A stretch of 35,665 nt of DNA, taken from contig JACAFC010000090.1 of NCBI GenBank assembly GCA_013388515.1, positions 1 to 35,665 on the forward strand, written 5' to 3'. A program made the position numbers and the translations under genes. Shown here piece by piece: positions 25,219 to 33,545 of this stretch. A model generated the notes under the pieces. The model did not search any database, was not told the DNA's origin, and was given only the letters and a program-made list of their open reading frames with translations. Within the stretch, counting starts at the first letter, position 1. The number at the start of each line of letters is the position of its first letter. Source of the DNA: Ignavibacteriaceae bacterium. GTDB taxonomy: Bacteria > Bacteroidota > Ignavibacteria > Ignavibacteriales > Ignavibacteriaceae.

Positions 25219-25704
25219 GTGAAAGGAAAACTCTCTTCAAGTTCCAATAGAAAACCATCCAGCAAGACCTCTTCGTTTTCGAACACTGTTCTTGTTACTC
25301 TTATTATTTTTTTGGGAATAGTCATTTTATTCCTCTCGTATTCATTATATATGAAAATCCGAATAATCAATGATGATAAAAACAAAAATAATGTTGAGGT
25401 GGCTTCTGCAATTATCCAAATTGAAGTAATGAATGGGTGCGGGGTTGATGGTGTTGCTGCAAAATTTACGAGTTATTTGAGAGAAAGAAATTTTGATGTT
25501 GTTCAAGTTGGCAACTACATTTCAAACAATATTGATGAAACCATGATCATTGACCGAATTGGCAATAGAGCGAATGCAGAAAAATTGGCTGACGTATTAG
25601 GAATTGATAAGCGGAATATAATTCAACAATTAAATAAAGATTATTTTCTTGATGCTACATTAGTTATTGGGAAAGATTACAATAAATTAGAACCACTAAA
25701 TTGA
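25219..25704 (+). CDS. Single-pass membrane protein with LytR C-terminal domain
   Basis: 161 residues from a GTG at 25219 with an overlapping upstream TAG. A Ser-rich cytoplasmic N-terminus (about 1-20) leads to one transmembrane helix at about 22-45 (NTVLVTLIIFLGIVILFLSY). Residues about 66-156 match the LytR_C domain: IEVMNGCGVDGVAAKFTSYL, NFDVVQVGNY, IIDRIGNRANAEKLADVLGI and ATLVIGKDYNKL. LytR_C usually follows a LytR-CpsA-Psr catalytic domain in wall polymer ligases, but here the catalytic domain is absent. A stand-alone anchored copy next to rsfS suggests an envelope role of unknown kind. It ends seven bases before rsfS. Confidence 0.82.
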   Translation: MKGKLSSSSNRKPSSKTSSFSNTVLVTLIIFLGIVILFLSYSLYMKIRIINDDKNKNNVEVASAIIQIEVMNGCGVDGVAAKFTSYLRERNFDVVQVGNYISNNIDETMIIDRIGNRANAEKLADVLGIDKRNIIQQLNKDYFLDATLVIGKDYNKLEPLN

Positions 25705-25711
25705 GGCAAAT

Positions 25712-26116
25712 TTGGATTCATCTCTCCTGGCAAATAAAATAACCGATTTGATTTTTAACAAAAAAGGATATGATGTTAAGATTATTGATTTACGAAGTGT
25801 TACTACAATAACTGACTATTTTGTGATTTGCTCTGGCGACTCCGATACACAAGTTAAAGCCATTGCAGATGAAATTGAAAAGCAGATGCGCGATGAAGGA
25901 ATTAAACCCTGGCATACTGAAGGTTATCAAGCGCTAAGCTGGGTATTAATAGATTTTGTAGATGTTGTTGTACATATATTCAAAAAAGAAACTCGTGAGT
26001 TTTATAATCTTGAAAAGCTTTGGGGCGATGCACCTTCGATAGATGTTGTTGATCCTTTATTGAAGAAAGAAATCACCGCTTTGCCAAAAGTTAAAAGAAC
26101 TCGTAAAAAAGTTTGA
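25712..26116 (+). CDS. rsfS: Ribosomal silencing factor RsfS
   Basis: 134 residues from a TTG. RsfS (formerly YbeB, Iojap family) binds ribosomal protein uL14 on the large subunit and blocks subunit joining, which lowers translation when nutrients are short. The family core is complete: ANKITDLIFNKKGYDVKIID, TDYFVICSGDSDTQVKAIAD, PWHTEGYQALSWVLIDFVDV and VVHIFKKETREFYNLEKLWG. A basic C-terminal tail (KVKRTRKKV) extends past the domain and could bind RNA. The gene is in a short run with the LytR_C protein; argS comes after a 208-base gap. Confidence 0.95.
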   Translation: MDSSLLANKITDLIFNKKGYDVKIIDLRSVTTITDYFVICSGDSDTQVKAIADEIEKQMRDEGIKPWHTEGYQALSWVLIDFVDVVVHIFKKETREFYNLEKLWGDAPSIDVVDPLLKKEITALPKVKRTRKKV

Positions 26117-26182
26117 ATAGAAGCACCTTTCTATTGCATAATTTCTGATAAGTTCGACAAAAAATTTTTTTTGTTTATTAAC

Positions 26183-26259
26183 CATAAAGAGCTCTAAGGA
26201 GGCACAAAGTACATTAAGAAAAAACTCAATACTTTGTGTTCTTTGTGTAAAGCTTTATG
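26183..26259. repeat. Imperfect dyad repeat in the rsfS-argS gap
   Basis: Outer arms CATAAAG (26183-26189) and CTTTATG (26253-26259) and inner arms CACAAAGTA (26203-26211) and TACTTTGTG (26230-26238) nest into one long imperfect hairpin. The phrase TTTGTGTTCTTTGTG resembles intergenic dyad repeats seen in many environmental bacterial genomes. It lacks a T tract, so it is not a standard terminator. Confidence 0.6.
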
Positions 26260-26324
26260 ATTTTTGTGATAAAAAATTTTTACTGTCATTAATTTTTCCC
26301 CAAATTTTAATTTGATTAAAAGCA

Positions 26325-27953
26325 TTGAAAAAATATCTGCATGAAATATTTAACCAAGCATCTGAGAAATTAGCTTACCTGAAGGACATTAAAATAACAT
26401 TTGATATTCCTAAAAATGAATCTCAGGGTGATCTTTCATCGAATGCTGCACTTCTTCTTTCCAAGCAGTTAAAGAAACCGCCTAGAGTTATTGCGGAGGA
26501 AATACAATCTTCACTTAACATCGACAAGAATAAAATTTCAAAGATCGAAATTGCGGGACCAGGGTTTATCAATTTCTACTTCACTCCCGAATTTGTTTCT
26601 GAAATAGTCAAAGAAATTCTATCCAACTTAATTGGGTACGGAAAATCACAGAAGTATCGTGGTAAAAAAGCTAATGTCGAATTCGTTTCAGCTAATCCAA
26701 CGGGACCGCTTACAGTTGGACACGGCAGAAATGCTGTAGTTGGTGATACTTTAGCAAATCTTTTAGAATGGGTTGGATATGATGTTGACCGCGAATATTA
26801 TTTTAACAATGCAGGCAGGCAAATGCGGGTTTTGGGTGACTCAGTTAAGCAAAGATATTTGGAACTGCTGGGAAATAAAATTGATTTTCCGGAAGATTAT
26901 TATCAAGGTGAATATATTATTGAAATTGCAAAAAAACTGCATAAAGATTTTGGTAATAAATTATTTGATGAGAATCCTGAAGGGATATTTAAAGCAAAAG
27001 CTGAGCAGGAAATATTTCTTGAGATTAAAAATACTTTGGAGCGGCTTGGCATAATCCACAAAGTGTTTTTTAACGAGAACTCATTGTATGAAGATAAAAA
27101 AATAGATGAGGTCCTCGCAGAATTCAAAGAAAAGAATTTATCATATGAAAAGGATTCAGCTGTTTGGCTTAAATTGTCCCAGCTTGGGAATGAACAAGAC
27201 AAGGTTATAGTTAAAGCCACTGGCGAGCCGACTTACAGATTGCCTGACATTGCTTATCATGTAACAAAATACAAGCGTAATTATGATTTAATGGTTGATA
27301 TTTTCGGCTCAGACCATAATGCAACTTACCCTGATGTACTTGCCGGGCTGAGGGCATTAGGCTATGATGATAGCAAAGTAAAAGTGCTTATTCACCAGTT
27401 TGTTACAATTACTGAAAATGGGGAAGTGGTTAAGATGTCAACACGAAAAGCAAATTATATTACGCTTGATCAATTAATTGACGATGTTGGTGCTGATGTT
27501 GTGAGATACTTCTTCAATATGAGGGGAATAACTTCTCACATGAATTTTGATCTTGTACTTGCTAAAAAACAATCCGATGAGAATCCAGTTTTCTATTTAC
27601 AGTATGCCCACGCAAGAATAAGCTCTATAATTCGCATGGTTGAGAATGAAAACTTAAAACCCTCGACAGAAAATCTGAATCTGTTGATTACAAATGAAGA
27701 ACAAGCACTCTTGAAAAAACTCCATCAATTTGAAAATGAAGTGTTATTGAGTGCGGAGTTATTCGAAACCCATCGTATTTGTGTTTATTTGGAAGAATTA
27801 GCTGCGGCATTCCATAAGTTTTACACTTTTTGCCGAATCATTGGCTCCGAGAAAAAATTAGCCGAAGCGAGATTAGCTTTAGCAATAGCAACCCGTGCTG
27901 TCATTAAAAATGGGTTGACAATTTTAGGTGTGTCTGCACCGGAGAAAATGTAA
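26325..27953 (+). CDS. argS: Arginyl-tRNA synthetase
   Basis: 542 residues from a TTG. It charges tRNA-Arg. The N-terminal Add-1 domain (residues about 1-95) is followed by the class I site with the HIGH equivalent VGHG at 131-134 within VSANPTGPLTVGHGRN, and later the KMSK equivalent KMSTRK. The anticodon-binding helical DALR domain closes the protein (LEELAAAFHKFYTFCRIIG ... GLTILGVSAPEKM). Length and motifs agree with the standard bacterial ArgRS. It ends nine bases from the convergent comF gene. Confidence 0.97.
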   Translation: MKKYLHEIFNQASEKLAYLKDIKITFDIPKNESQGDLSSNAALLLSKQLKKPPRVIAEEIQSSLNIDKNKISKIEIAGPGFINFYFTPEFVSEIVKEILSNLIGYGKSQKYRGKKANVEFVSANPTGPLTVGHGRNAVVGDTLANLLEWVGYDVDREYYFNNAGRQMRVLGDSVKQRYLELLGNKIDFPEDYYQGEYIIEIAKKLHKDFGNKLFDENPEGIFKAKAEQEIFLEIKNTLERLGIIHKVFFNENSLYEDKKIDEVLAEFKEKNLSYEKDSAVWLKLSQLGNEQDKVIVKATGEPTYRLPDIAYHVTKYKRNYDLMVDIFGSDHNATYPDVLAGLRALGYDDSKVKVLIHQFVTITENGEVVKMSTRKANYITLDQLIDDVGADVVRYFFNMRGITSHMNFDLVLAKKQSDENPVFYLQYAHARISSIIRMVENENLKPSTENLNLLITNEEQALLKKLHQFENEVLLSAELFETHRICVYLEELAAAFHKFYTFCRIIGSEKKLAEARLALAIATRAVIKNGLTILGVSAPEKM

Positions 27954-27962
27954 GCAAATAAT

Positions 27963-28655
27963 CTAAAAATCCGCGAGCGCAACTGTTGCAGCATAAATCC
28001 TGTTTGCACCAGCATTTAACAATACTCTTCCGCATTCGCTAATTGTTGCACCGGTTGTCATAACATCATCAACAAGTAAAACGTTTTTCCCTTTCACGTT
28101 TTCCGTTTTCCGTACTTTAAATGCTCCTTCAATATTTTCTTCCCGCTCTCTCAAGGTCATAGTTGTTTGAGATTGTGTAAAGCGGAATCGTTTTACGGCT
28201 TTAACATCCAAAGTGATACCGGTCGTGATTGAAATTCCCTTAGCAATGTAATAGGATTGATTAAATCCACGCTCAGCTTTTTTAAGGTGATGAAGCGGAA
28301 CCGGAATTATTAAGTTAATATTCCAGTCTTTAAATCGAGCCACGAAAGTTTTCCCCAAATTTTCACCCAAAAATTTTCCAATGAGAAATTTCTTGTCGTA
28401 CTTAAGTGCATGAACAATGTGCTGAAGTTCTTTGTCCTTTTCAAAAATATACTGAGAGATAAATCCCGAAATAATTTTTTTACTCTCAAATTTTCTTTGG
28501 TACTCCGTTTTAATTAAATCAGGTTCAACCGGTTTTAATTTTGAGAGACAATTGGTACAAACAACTCTTTCGAGAGATGTTAATTTATTCTTACAGCCAG
28601 GACAAAATCTGGGAAGAATAAAATCAAGGAATTCAGTAAGATAATTTTTAATCAT
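27963..28655 (-). CDS. comF: ComF-family phosphoribosyltransferase-like protein
   Basis: About 230 residues if started at the ATG at 28655. An upstream ATG (28691) in frame adds 12 residues, MLLVAKFYKCRR, but that part is encoded largely next to and inside a dyad repeat and has no counterpart in ComF. The N-terminal zinc-finger-like part has four Cys (FCPGCKNKL ... VVCTNCLSKL). The C-terminal domain is a PRTase fold with PVPLHHLKKAERGFNQ, RFRFTQSQTTM and the PRPP loop VLLVDDVMTTGATI. ComF is needed for DNA uptake in naturally competent bacteria, but close relatives (GntX) are found elsewhere, so competence is not implied. Confidence 0.92.
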   Translation of the reverse strand: MIKNYLTEFLDFILPRFCPGCKNKLTSLERVVCTNCLSKLKPVEPDLIKTEYQRKFESKKIISGFISQYIFEKDKELQHIVHALKYDKKFLIGKFLGENLGKTFVARFKDWNINLIIPVPLHHLKKAERGFNQSYYIAKGISITTGITLDVKAVKRFRFTQSQTTMTLREREENIEGAFKVRKTENVKGKNVLLVDDVMTTGATISECGRVLLNAGANRIYAATVALADF

Positions 28656-28676
28656 TCTTCTGCATTTATAAAACTT

Positions 28677-28741
28677 TGCCACTAATAACACGAATTTTCA
28701 CAAATATTTAAAATTAGTGTTCATTAGTGAAATTCGTGGCA
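28677..28741. repeat. Dyad repeat upstream of comF
   Basis: TGCCAC (28677-28682) mirrors GTGGCA (28736-28741), and CACGAATTTTCAC (28689-28701) mirrors GTGAAATTCGTG (28727-28738) with one extra T. The middle has ATTAGTG twice. The wording CACGAATT / AATTCGTG resembles dispersed dyads common in intergenic DNA of many bacteria. It separates the VWA gene from comF and may be mobile, structural or a weak terminator. Confidence 0.6.
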
Positions 28742-28780
28742 TCCGAAATCCTCGTACTATGCAAATAATTTGTCTATACT

Positions 28781-30931
28781 CTACAACATCCCCTCACGTT
28801 TTCGTATAAACCATTCAACTCCAAATAACAAGATTATTGCGAGCAATAAAAACTCGTTTGACCATAGTGAGTATTCCTTTGTGTCAATTTTTTCTTTTGA
28901 TGATTTAAGATTTAACTCACTTAAAAGTTTAAAAAGTGATTTGGATTCATTTGAGTCAAAAAACTTTCCTCCCGAAACATTAGCAAGCGAATTGAGAAAT
29001 TCATAATCCATTTTAGTATTCATCATCTCAATGTCAACCTCACCAACGTTGAATAAACCCTTATCCGACCCAAGCAATTTGTTGTTAAGCTTTGCTTCCC
29101 CAACGAATGAATAATTTCCCGGCTTATTTGTTTGAACAGCTCCCTCATATAAACCATTTCCTAAAGAATTAAGACTCAACTCAAAATTCTCCTTATCCTT
29201 TTTTACACTTACTTTAACTTCGGCTTCTGATATAGGATTAAATGCATCATCATAAACCTGAGCAGTGAACTCGATTTCTTCACCTAAAGCAAAAAGTTTT
29301 TTTGTAGTTTTTACTTGAATTCGTTTCTTGTCTTCCGGACTATTAAGCCACTTAACACTGTTTAAAATAAACCGATCAAATACATCTTGGTTTTTAAGTG
29401 CCGTTTGCAATTTCCACTTCCAAATATCTTTTGCAAGAATAGCAATTGAGCGTTGATTCCCCAGCGAGCGAGTAATTATTATCGGCTTGTTTGTAGAAAT
29501 ATTGTTTAGCTTAACTTTAGCAACAGCTTCACTCTCAGGCTTTACTGTAAACTCTGCAAATGGCTGATAAACGGGCGGAAGACTATTCCATGCGGTGATT
29601 GGATCTGAACTGTTGTTTTGCAGTAAGGAATTCTTTGATTCATCTGAAGAAATGTTGGGTTGAACTTCTAAATAGTTATTGGCAGAATTATTTGCGATAA
29701 ATGGTAAATCTTTTTTAAGCTGCGATAGTTTGTTTAAATCCGTACTGCCTGAAAGAATAAATAAATAAGGGATATTTTTTTCTGAAATTAAAGCCGAAAC
29801 CTTATTCATCATTTCGGTTGTTGTTTCTCTTGATGGAAACCCTACGAGTATTAAAACTTCAGCACTGTCCAACAGCCGTTCACGAGAATTTTTCTCCAGA
29901 AATTTATTCGTGCCAATTTGAGTTACAGAATTTACGCTGAGGTTATTATCTTCAAGCAAAGTGTTCTTGATGAAAGATAAATCTGCGGATGGGCTTCCTG
30001 CTAAAAGCACAGCCTTTACTTTATTGCTCAAAACATTTATGAAAAAAACTTTTCGATTGTTTGCTTTGTTGAATTCACCATCAAGAGTTGATAAAGAGAA
30101 ACTTAGTTTTTTCTCGCCGCTCGATTTGGGAGTATAATCTATGCTGATGTTTTGAAAACCATCCGGATTGAGAGCAAAACTTTTTTGTCCTATCTGCACA
30201 TCATTTTCATAAAAGGTTAAATTAACATTCCGATTTGCAAAACCCTCGTTGAGAATTGTCACTGATAGAGTAGTTGGCGTTTCTGCATAAAGAAATTCAT
30301 TACAAAGTATATTTTTTATCTCAATGTCTTTTCTCTTTGTCGTATCTCCAACACCTATTGCAAAAACCGGAATAGCATTCTTCTCAGCAGTATAAATCGG
30401 ATTAGGGCCGTCGGTAATTACACCATCACTCAAAATTACGATTGACGAAATATTATCTTTACTCTCAGATACAAAGTTGAAAATATTGTTAAAATTAGTT
30501 GAACCTTCTTTGAATGAAATGTTATCAATACTGTCGGCATTTAATTCCGCGACTTTACTTCCGAATAATTTTAACTGAGTGTTATTTATTAAATCAGTTT
30601 TCTTAAGTTCATCCAGTATTGCAAAAATTTTTTGATTCTTATTTAAACCATCTTCAGAAAGAATAGATCTTGAGTTATCTACAAAGAAAAGAGTAACCGG
30701 TTGAAGGATATTTTTTTTAATTATTGTCACTGTAGGTTCGAAAATAGCTAAGAGCAGCAAGGTTAAAGATAGGATTCTCAAAATAGTTAGTAATAATTTT
30801 TTTGATCTTGAAATTTGAGGAACCGTGTAGCGGTAAATGAATATTGTAAATCCGACAAAGAGAATTATGGCAAGAAAAAATAGGAATGGATTAAATGTAA
30901 GAGTGATTTTCAGATTATCAATACCGAACAT
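28781..30931 (-). CDS. Membrane-anchored von Willebrand factor A domain protein
   Basis: About 716 residues from the ATG at 30931, which overlaps the phzF stop as TGATG. Two transmembrane helices lie at about 12-33 and 47-65, and a third at about 692-708 just before the end (FIRKREGML). Between them is a VWA domain whose metal site is complete: DNSRS (Asp85, Ser87, Ser89), Thr145 and Asp169 in LSDGVITDG. The following region has Ig-like strands (TTLSVTILNEGFANRNVNLT), a Rossmann-like amidotransferase-like segment (VLILVGFPSRETTTEMM) and another Ig-like region (QVYDDAFNPISEAEVKVSVK). Such architecture is known in Bacteroidota and Planctomycetes membrane proteins near BatA-type operons, with unknown function. 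No MoxR ATPase is nearby. Confidence 0.88.
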   Translation of the reverse strand: MFGIDNLKITLTFNPFLFFLAIILFVGFTIFIYRYTVPQISRSKKLLLTILRILSLTLLLLAIFEPTVTIIKKNILQPVTLFFVDNSRSILSEDGLNKNQKIFAILDELKKTDLINNTQLKLFGSKVAELNADSIDNISFKEGSTNFNNIFNFVSESKDNISSIVILSDGVITDGPNPIYTAEKNAIPVFAIGVGDTTKRKDIEIKNILCNEFLYAETPTTLSVTILNEGFANRNVNLTFYENDVQIGQKSFALNPDGFQNISIDYTPKSSGEKKLSFSLSTLDGEFNKANNRKVFFINVLSNKVKAVLLAGSPSADLSFIKNTLLEDNNLSVNSVTQIGTNKFLEKNSRERLLDSAEVLILVGFPSRETTTEMMNKVSALISEKNIPYLFILSGSTDLNKLSQLKKDLPFIANNSANNYLEVQPNISSDESKNSLLQNNSSDPITAWNSLPPVYQPFAEFTVKPESEAVAKVKLNNISTNKPIIITRSLGNQRSIAILAKDIWKWKLQTALKNQDVFDRFILNSVKWLNSPEDKKRIQVKTTKKLFALGEEIEFTAQVYDDAFNPISEAEVKVSVKKDKENFELSLNSLGNGLYEGAVQTNKPGNYSFVGEAKLNNKLLGSDKGLFNVGEVDIEMMNTKMDYEFLNSLANVSGGKFFDSNESKSLFKLLSELNLKSSKEKIDTKEYSLWSNEFLLLAIILLFGVEWFIRKREGML

Positions 30932-31800
30932 CAAAATACCAGATTAGCTTTTAATACTGTGACGGCATTGCCTGAAATGTAAAGTTCATTCTTTACCGGA
31001 TTGAATGTAACTCTTACTCGTCCATCTTTTCCGATAAAATCACCTTGTTCAAATGCTGCTTGGATGATTGCTTCCTGTTGTTTTATAAAGCCGAGAGTTT
31101 TCAGAACTAAAAGCAAAGGTCCGTTAGTTGAACCAGTAACTGGATCTTCGTTTATTCCATAGTATGGAGCAAAGCAGCGGCTGTGAGCATTTGTGTTCTT
31201 ATCGAAAGTTTCAAGCGTAAAAACAACTATAATCCCGAATTCTTTCTTTTGCTTTCCTAGTTCAAGAAGTTCGTTAAAATTGGGCTTAAGGTTTTTAAGA
31301 TCATCTAAACTTCTAACATTAACATAACATGTATCTTGATTTACTATAATGAAAGGTAAATTTTTATTTAGCTGCGTCTTTTTGATTCCAAGAACTTTAA
31401 GCAATGCATCTTGAGACTTTTTATAAATAGAAATTTTCGGAATAGGTATCTGCATGAAGTAATGATTACTAACCCTGTGGCAATTTAAAACTCCAGATAA
31501 AGTTTCGAACTTAATTTGCTGACCTTCACGAAGCAATTTTTTTTCAGTTAGAAAATGAAGTGAGGCGATTGTTGCATGTCCGCAAATCTTTACCTCTGAC
31601 GTAGGAGTAAACCATTGCAGCTTATAATCGGCAATTTTCGATTTGGAAAGAAAAGCAGTTTCCGACAAATTCATTTCCCTTGCAATTAACTGCTTTTGTA
31701 TTGTGCTTAATCCGTTTCCAAAAGTTACTGCAGCGGGATTTCCTTTAAATGGTAAATTTGTAAACGCATCTATTTGGAAAATCTCAAGTTTCTTTTTCAT
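30931..31800 (-). CDS. PhzF-family isomerase-like protein
   Basis: 289 residues. The family fold is a two-domain hot-dog-like barrel related to diaminopimelate epimerase. Conserved parts include QIDAFTNLPFKGNPAAV, the catalytic Glu47 in REMNLSETAFL, QWFTPTSEVKICGHATIAS and the C-terminal GINEDPVTGSTNGPLL. PhzF itself isomerises a phenazine precursor, but no other phenazine genes are present, so the substrate here is unknown. The start is an ATG 17 bases inside the end of surE, and the end overlaps the VWA gene by one base. Translational coupling across surE, this gene and the VWA gene is likely. Confidence 0.9.
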   Translation of the reverse strand: MKKKLEIFQIDAFTNLPFKGNPAAVTFGNGLSTIQKQLIAREMNLSETAFLSKSKIADYKLQWFTPTSEVKICGHATIASLHFLTEKKLLREGQQIKFETLSGVLNCHRVSNHYFMQIPIPKISIYKKSQDALLKVLGIKKTQLNKNLPFIIVNQDTCYVNVRSLDDLKNLKPNFNELLELGKQKKEFGIIVVFTLETFDKNTNAHSRCFAPYYGINEDPVTGSTNGPLLLVLKTLGFIKQQEAIIQAAFEQGDFIGKDGRVRVTFNPVKNELYISGNAVTVLKANLVF

Positions 31801-32563
31801 TCATCAAGCTTTCAATATGCCAGTTTTTCATTTTTTTAAAAGTTTCATAGTCAGTCAAATCAAAATGAATTGGGGTTATTGAAACATAATTGTTTCGAAT
31901 CGCAACTTGATCAATGTCTGCATCAGTATCAACATCAAACATTTTACCTGTAAGCCAGTAATAATCTTTGCCATAAGGATCTTTACGTTGTTCATAAACA
32001 TCATCCCAAGTGGATTTTCCTTGCTTGGTTAACAGTATTCCGGCAATCTCTTCTTCGGAAACATCTGGAACATTAACATTAAGCATAGTTCCAAGAGGCA
32101 GCTTTTGGTTTTTCATTTTAAGTGCAAGTCTTCGTGCAAGCTTTGCGGCGTAATCAAAATTTTTTGGAGCGTGATTTGTAACCGATATTGCTGCAGAAGG
32201 AACTTCCATAATTGCTGCTTCGCGTGCCGCTGAAACTGTTCCCGAATAAATTATATTGATTGCTGCATTGGAGCCGTTATTTATTCCTGATAGGACTAAA
32301 TCCGGCGGCTCTTTCATAATATTTCTAATTCCCATTTTCACACAATCGGCAGGAGTGCCGTCCACAGCATAACCGAAGAAATCACCATTTTTATAATAAG
32401 GTGTTACTCTTAAAGGAATTTTCATAGTGATTGCATGTCCAACTGCACTCTGCTCATACTGTGGAGCGACCACTATAATTTCAGCTATTTCTTTTAGCGA
32501 TTTAACTAATGCGGCAATACCGGGAGAATCTATGCCATCATCGTTTGAAACTAATATTTTCAA
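31784..32563 (-). CDS. surE: 5'/3'-nucleotidase SurE
   Basis: 259 residues from a TTG. It removes phosphate from nucleoside monophosphates. Metal and active-site residues are in place: Asp8/Asp9 in SNDDGIDSPG, the QSAVGHAIT loop, and LVSGINNG-like segment LVLSGINNGSN followed by YSGTVSAAREA. The N-terminal Rossmann-like half and C-terminal beta extension agree with the family length. It is the first gene of surE-phzF-VWA on this strand. The 244-base gap upstream, shared with divergent pgeF, shows no clear promoter boxes by eye, only AT-rich sequence. Confidence 0.95.
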   Translation of the reverse strand: MKILVSNDDGIDSPGIAALVKSLKEIAEIIVVAPQYEQSAVGHAITMKIPLRVTPYYKNGDFFGYAVDGTPADCVKMGIRNIMKEPPDLVLSGINNGSNAAINIIYSGTVSAAREAAIMEVPSAAISVTNHAPKNFDYAAKLARRLALKMKNQKLPLGTMLNVNVPDVSEEEIAGILLTKQGKSTWDDVYEQRKDPYGKDYYWLTGKMFDVDTDADIDQVAIRNNYVSITPIHFDLTDYETFKKMKNWHIESLMNEKET

Positions 32564-32807
32564 GGGGTTCCCAAAAGTTTTTGTTAAAAAAGATTTATTA
32601 AGGTTTTAAACTACATTTCTAATTTAATCACTTTTGATTTAATTAATAGGTTTTAAGTTTGATTCTTTAATTACCTATTTTTACTTACACGCGAGCAATT
32701 TTGGGAGAACTTAATAAGCCCTTTATGATTTTGCACACAATACATTATTTAACCCAGCAAATTTTAATTAAATTTAGCAGTCATTTTTATGGAGAGATAA
32801 ACAACTA

Positions 32808-33545
32808 ATGCTTGTTCTAAAATCAAGTTTGCTTAACCGTTTTCCGCAAGTTGTGTTTGGATTTTCAACAAAAGTTGGATTGAGACGAAGCAAACCTTAC
32901 TACTTTAATATGTCTTTGTCAGTTCAAGATTCCCAAGAATTAGTGCTGCAAAATAGGAATTATTTTTTCAGACGATTGGGCTTGAATGATTCAACTGTAG
33001 CGACTCAAAAGCAAGTTCATGGTGATAAAGTTACTTTCATTGATGAAGGAACTAACTGCGGCGAAAGTGATGCTATGCTAACAGATAAACCGAATTTGGG
33101 TTTGGCAATAAGCAGTGCTGATTGTCCGGCGATTTTTCTTTGCGATACAAAAAAAAGAGTGATTGCTGCAGTTCACTCTGGATGGAGAGGAACTGAAAAG
33201 AAAATTCTTTTGAAAGTATTGACAAGGCTTAAAGAAGATTTTAATTCTAATCCGGTTGATTTAATTGCGTATGTTGCACCGTCCATTAGCCAAAAAAATT
33301 ATGAAGTAGGTGAGGAAGTTGCTTCGATATTTGATTCTAAATACTCGATTAAAAAGAATTCTAAATACCTTTTAGATCTTCAAAAAGTGAATCGCGATAT
33401 GATGATTAACTTTGGTATGCTTAAAAAGAATATTCAAGTTTCTTCATTATGTTCTTATGAAATGAATGATCTGCTTCATTCTTATCGAAGAGATGGTGAA
33501 AGGTCAGGTAGAGCTTTTGGTGTAATTGCAATGAAAGAAAATTAA
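32808..33545 (+). CDS. pgeF: Purine nucleoside phosphorylase of the YfiH/PgeF (laccase-domain) family
   Basis: 245 residues; the ATG has GGAGAG about ten bases upstream. The zinc-binding residues are seen in KQVHGDKV (His), SADCPAIFL (Cys) and AVHSGWRGT (His), and the end CSYEMNDLLHSYRRDGERSG is the family signature. These proteins were long annotated as laccases; FAMIN/YlmD/YfiH work showed purine nucleoside phosphorylase and adenosine deaminase activity. In some bacteria PgeF also edits peptidoglycan precursors. Both roles come from family knowledge. The last base overlaps the next gene start (TAATG), so coupling is likely. Confidence 0.92.
   Translation: MLVLKSSLLNRFPQVVFGFSTKVGLRRSKPYYFNMSLSVQDSQELVLQNRNYFFRRLGLNDSTVATQKQVHGDKVTFIDEGTNCGESDAMLTDKPNLGLAISSADCPAIFLCDTKKRVIAAVHSGWRGTEKKILLKVLTRLKEDFNSNPVDLIAYVAPSISQKNYEVGEEVASIFDSKYSIKKNSKYLLDLQKVNRDMMINFGMLKKNIQVSSLCSYEMNDLLHSYRRDGERSGRAFGVIAMKEN

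Noticed and set aside
25187-25219. Eleven-codon frame MILKAYYREKS before the LytR_C gene
   Set aside because: Too short to support as a gene; it has an AAGG nearby and ends on the GTG start of the next gene, so coupling is conceivable but unproven.
30931-31800. PhzF as a sign of a phenazine gene cluster
   Set aside because: None of the other phenazine genes is present; the PhzF family is broad and often of unknown substrate.
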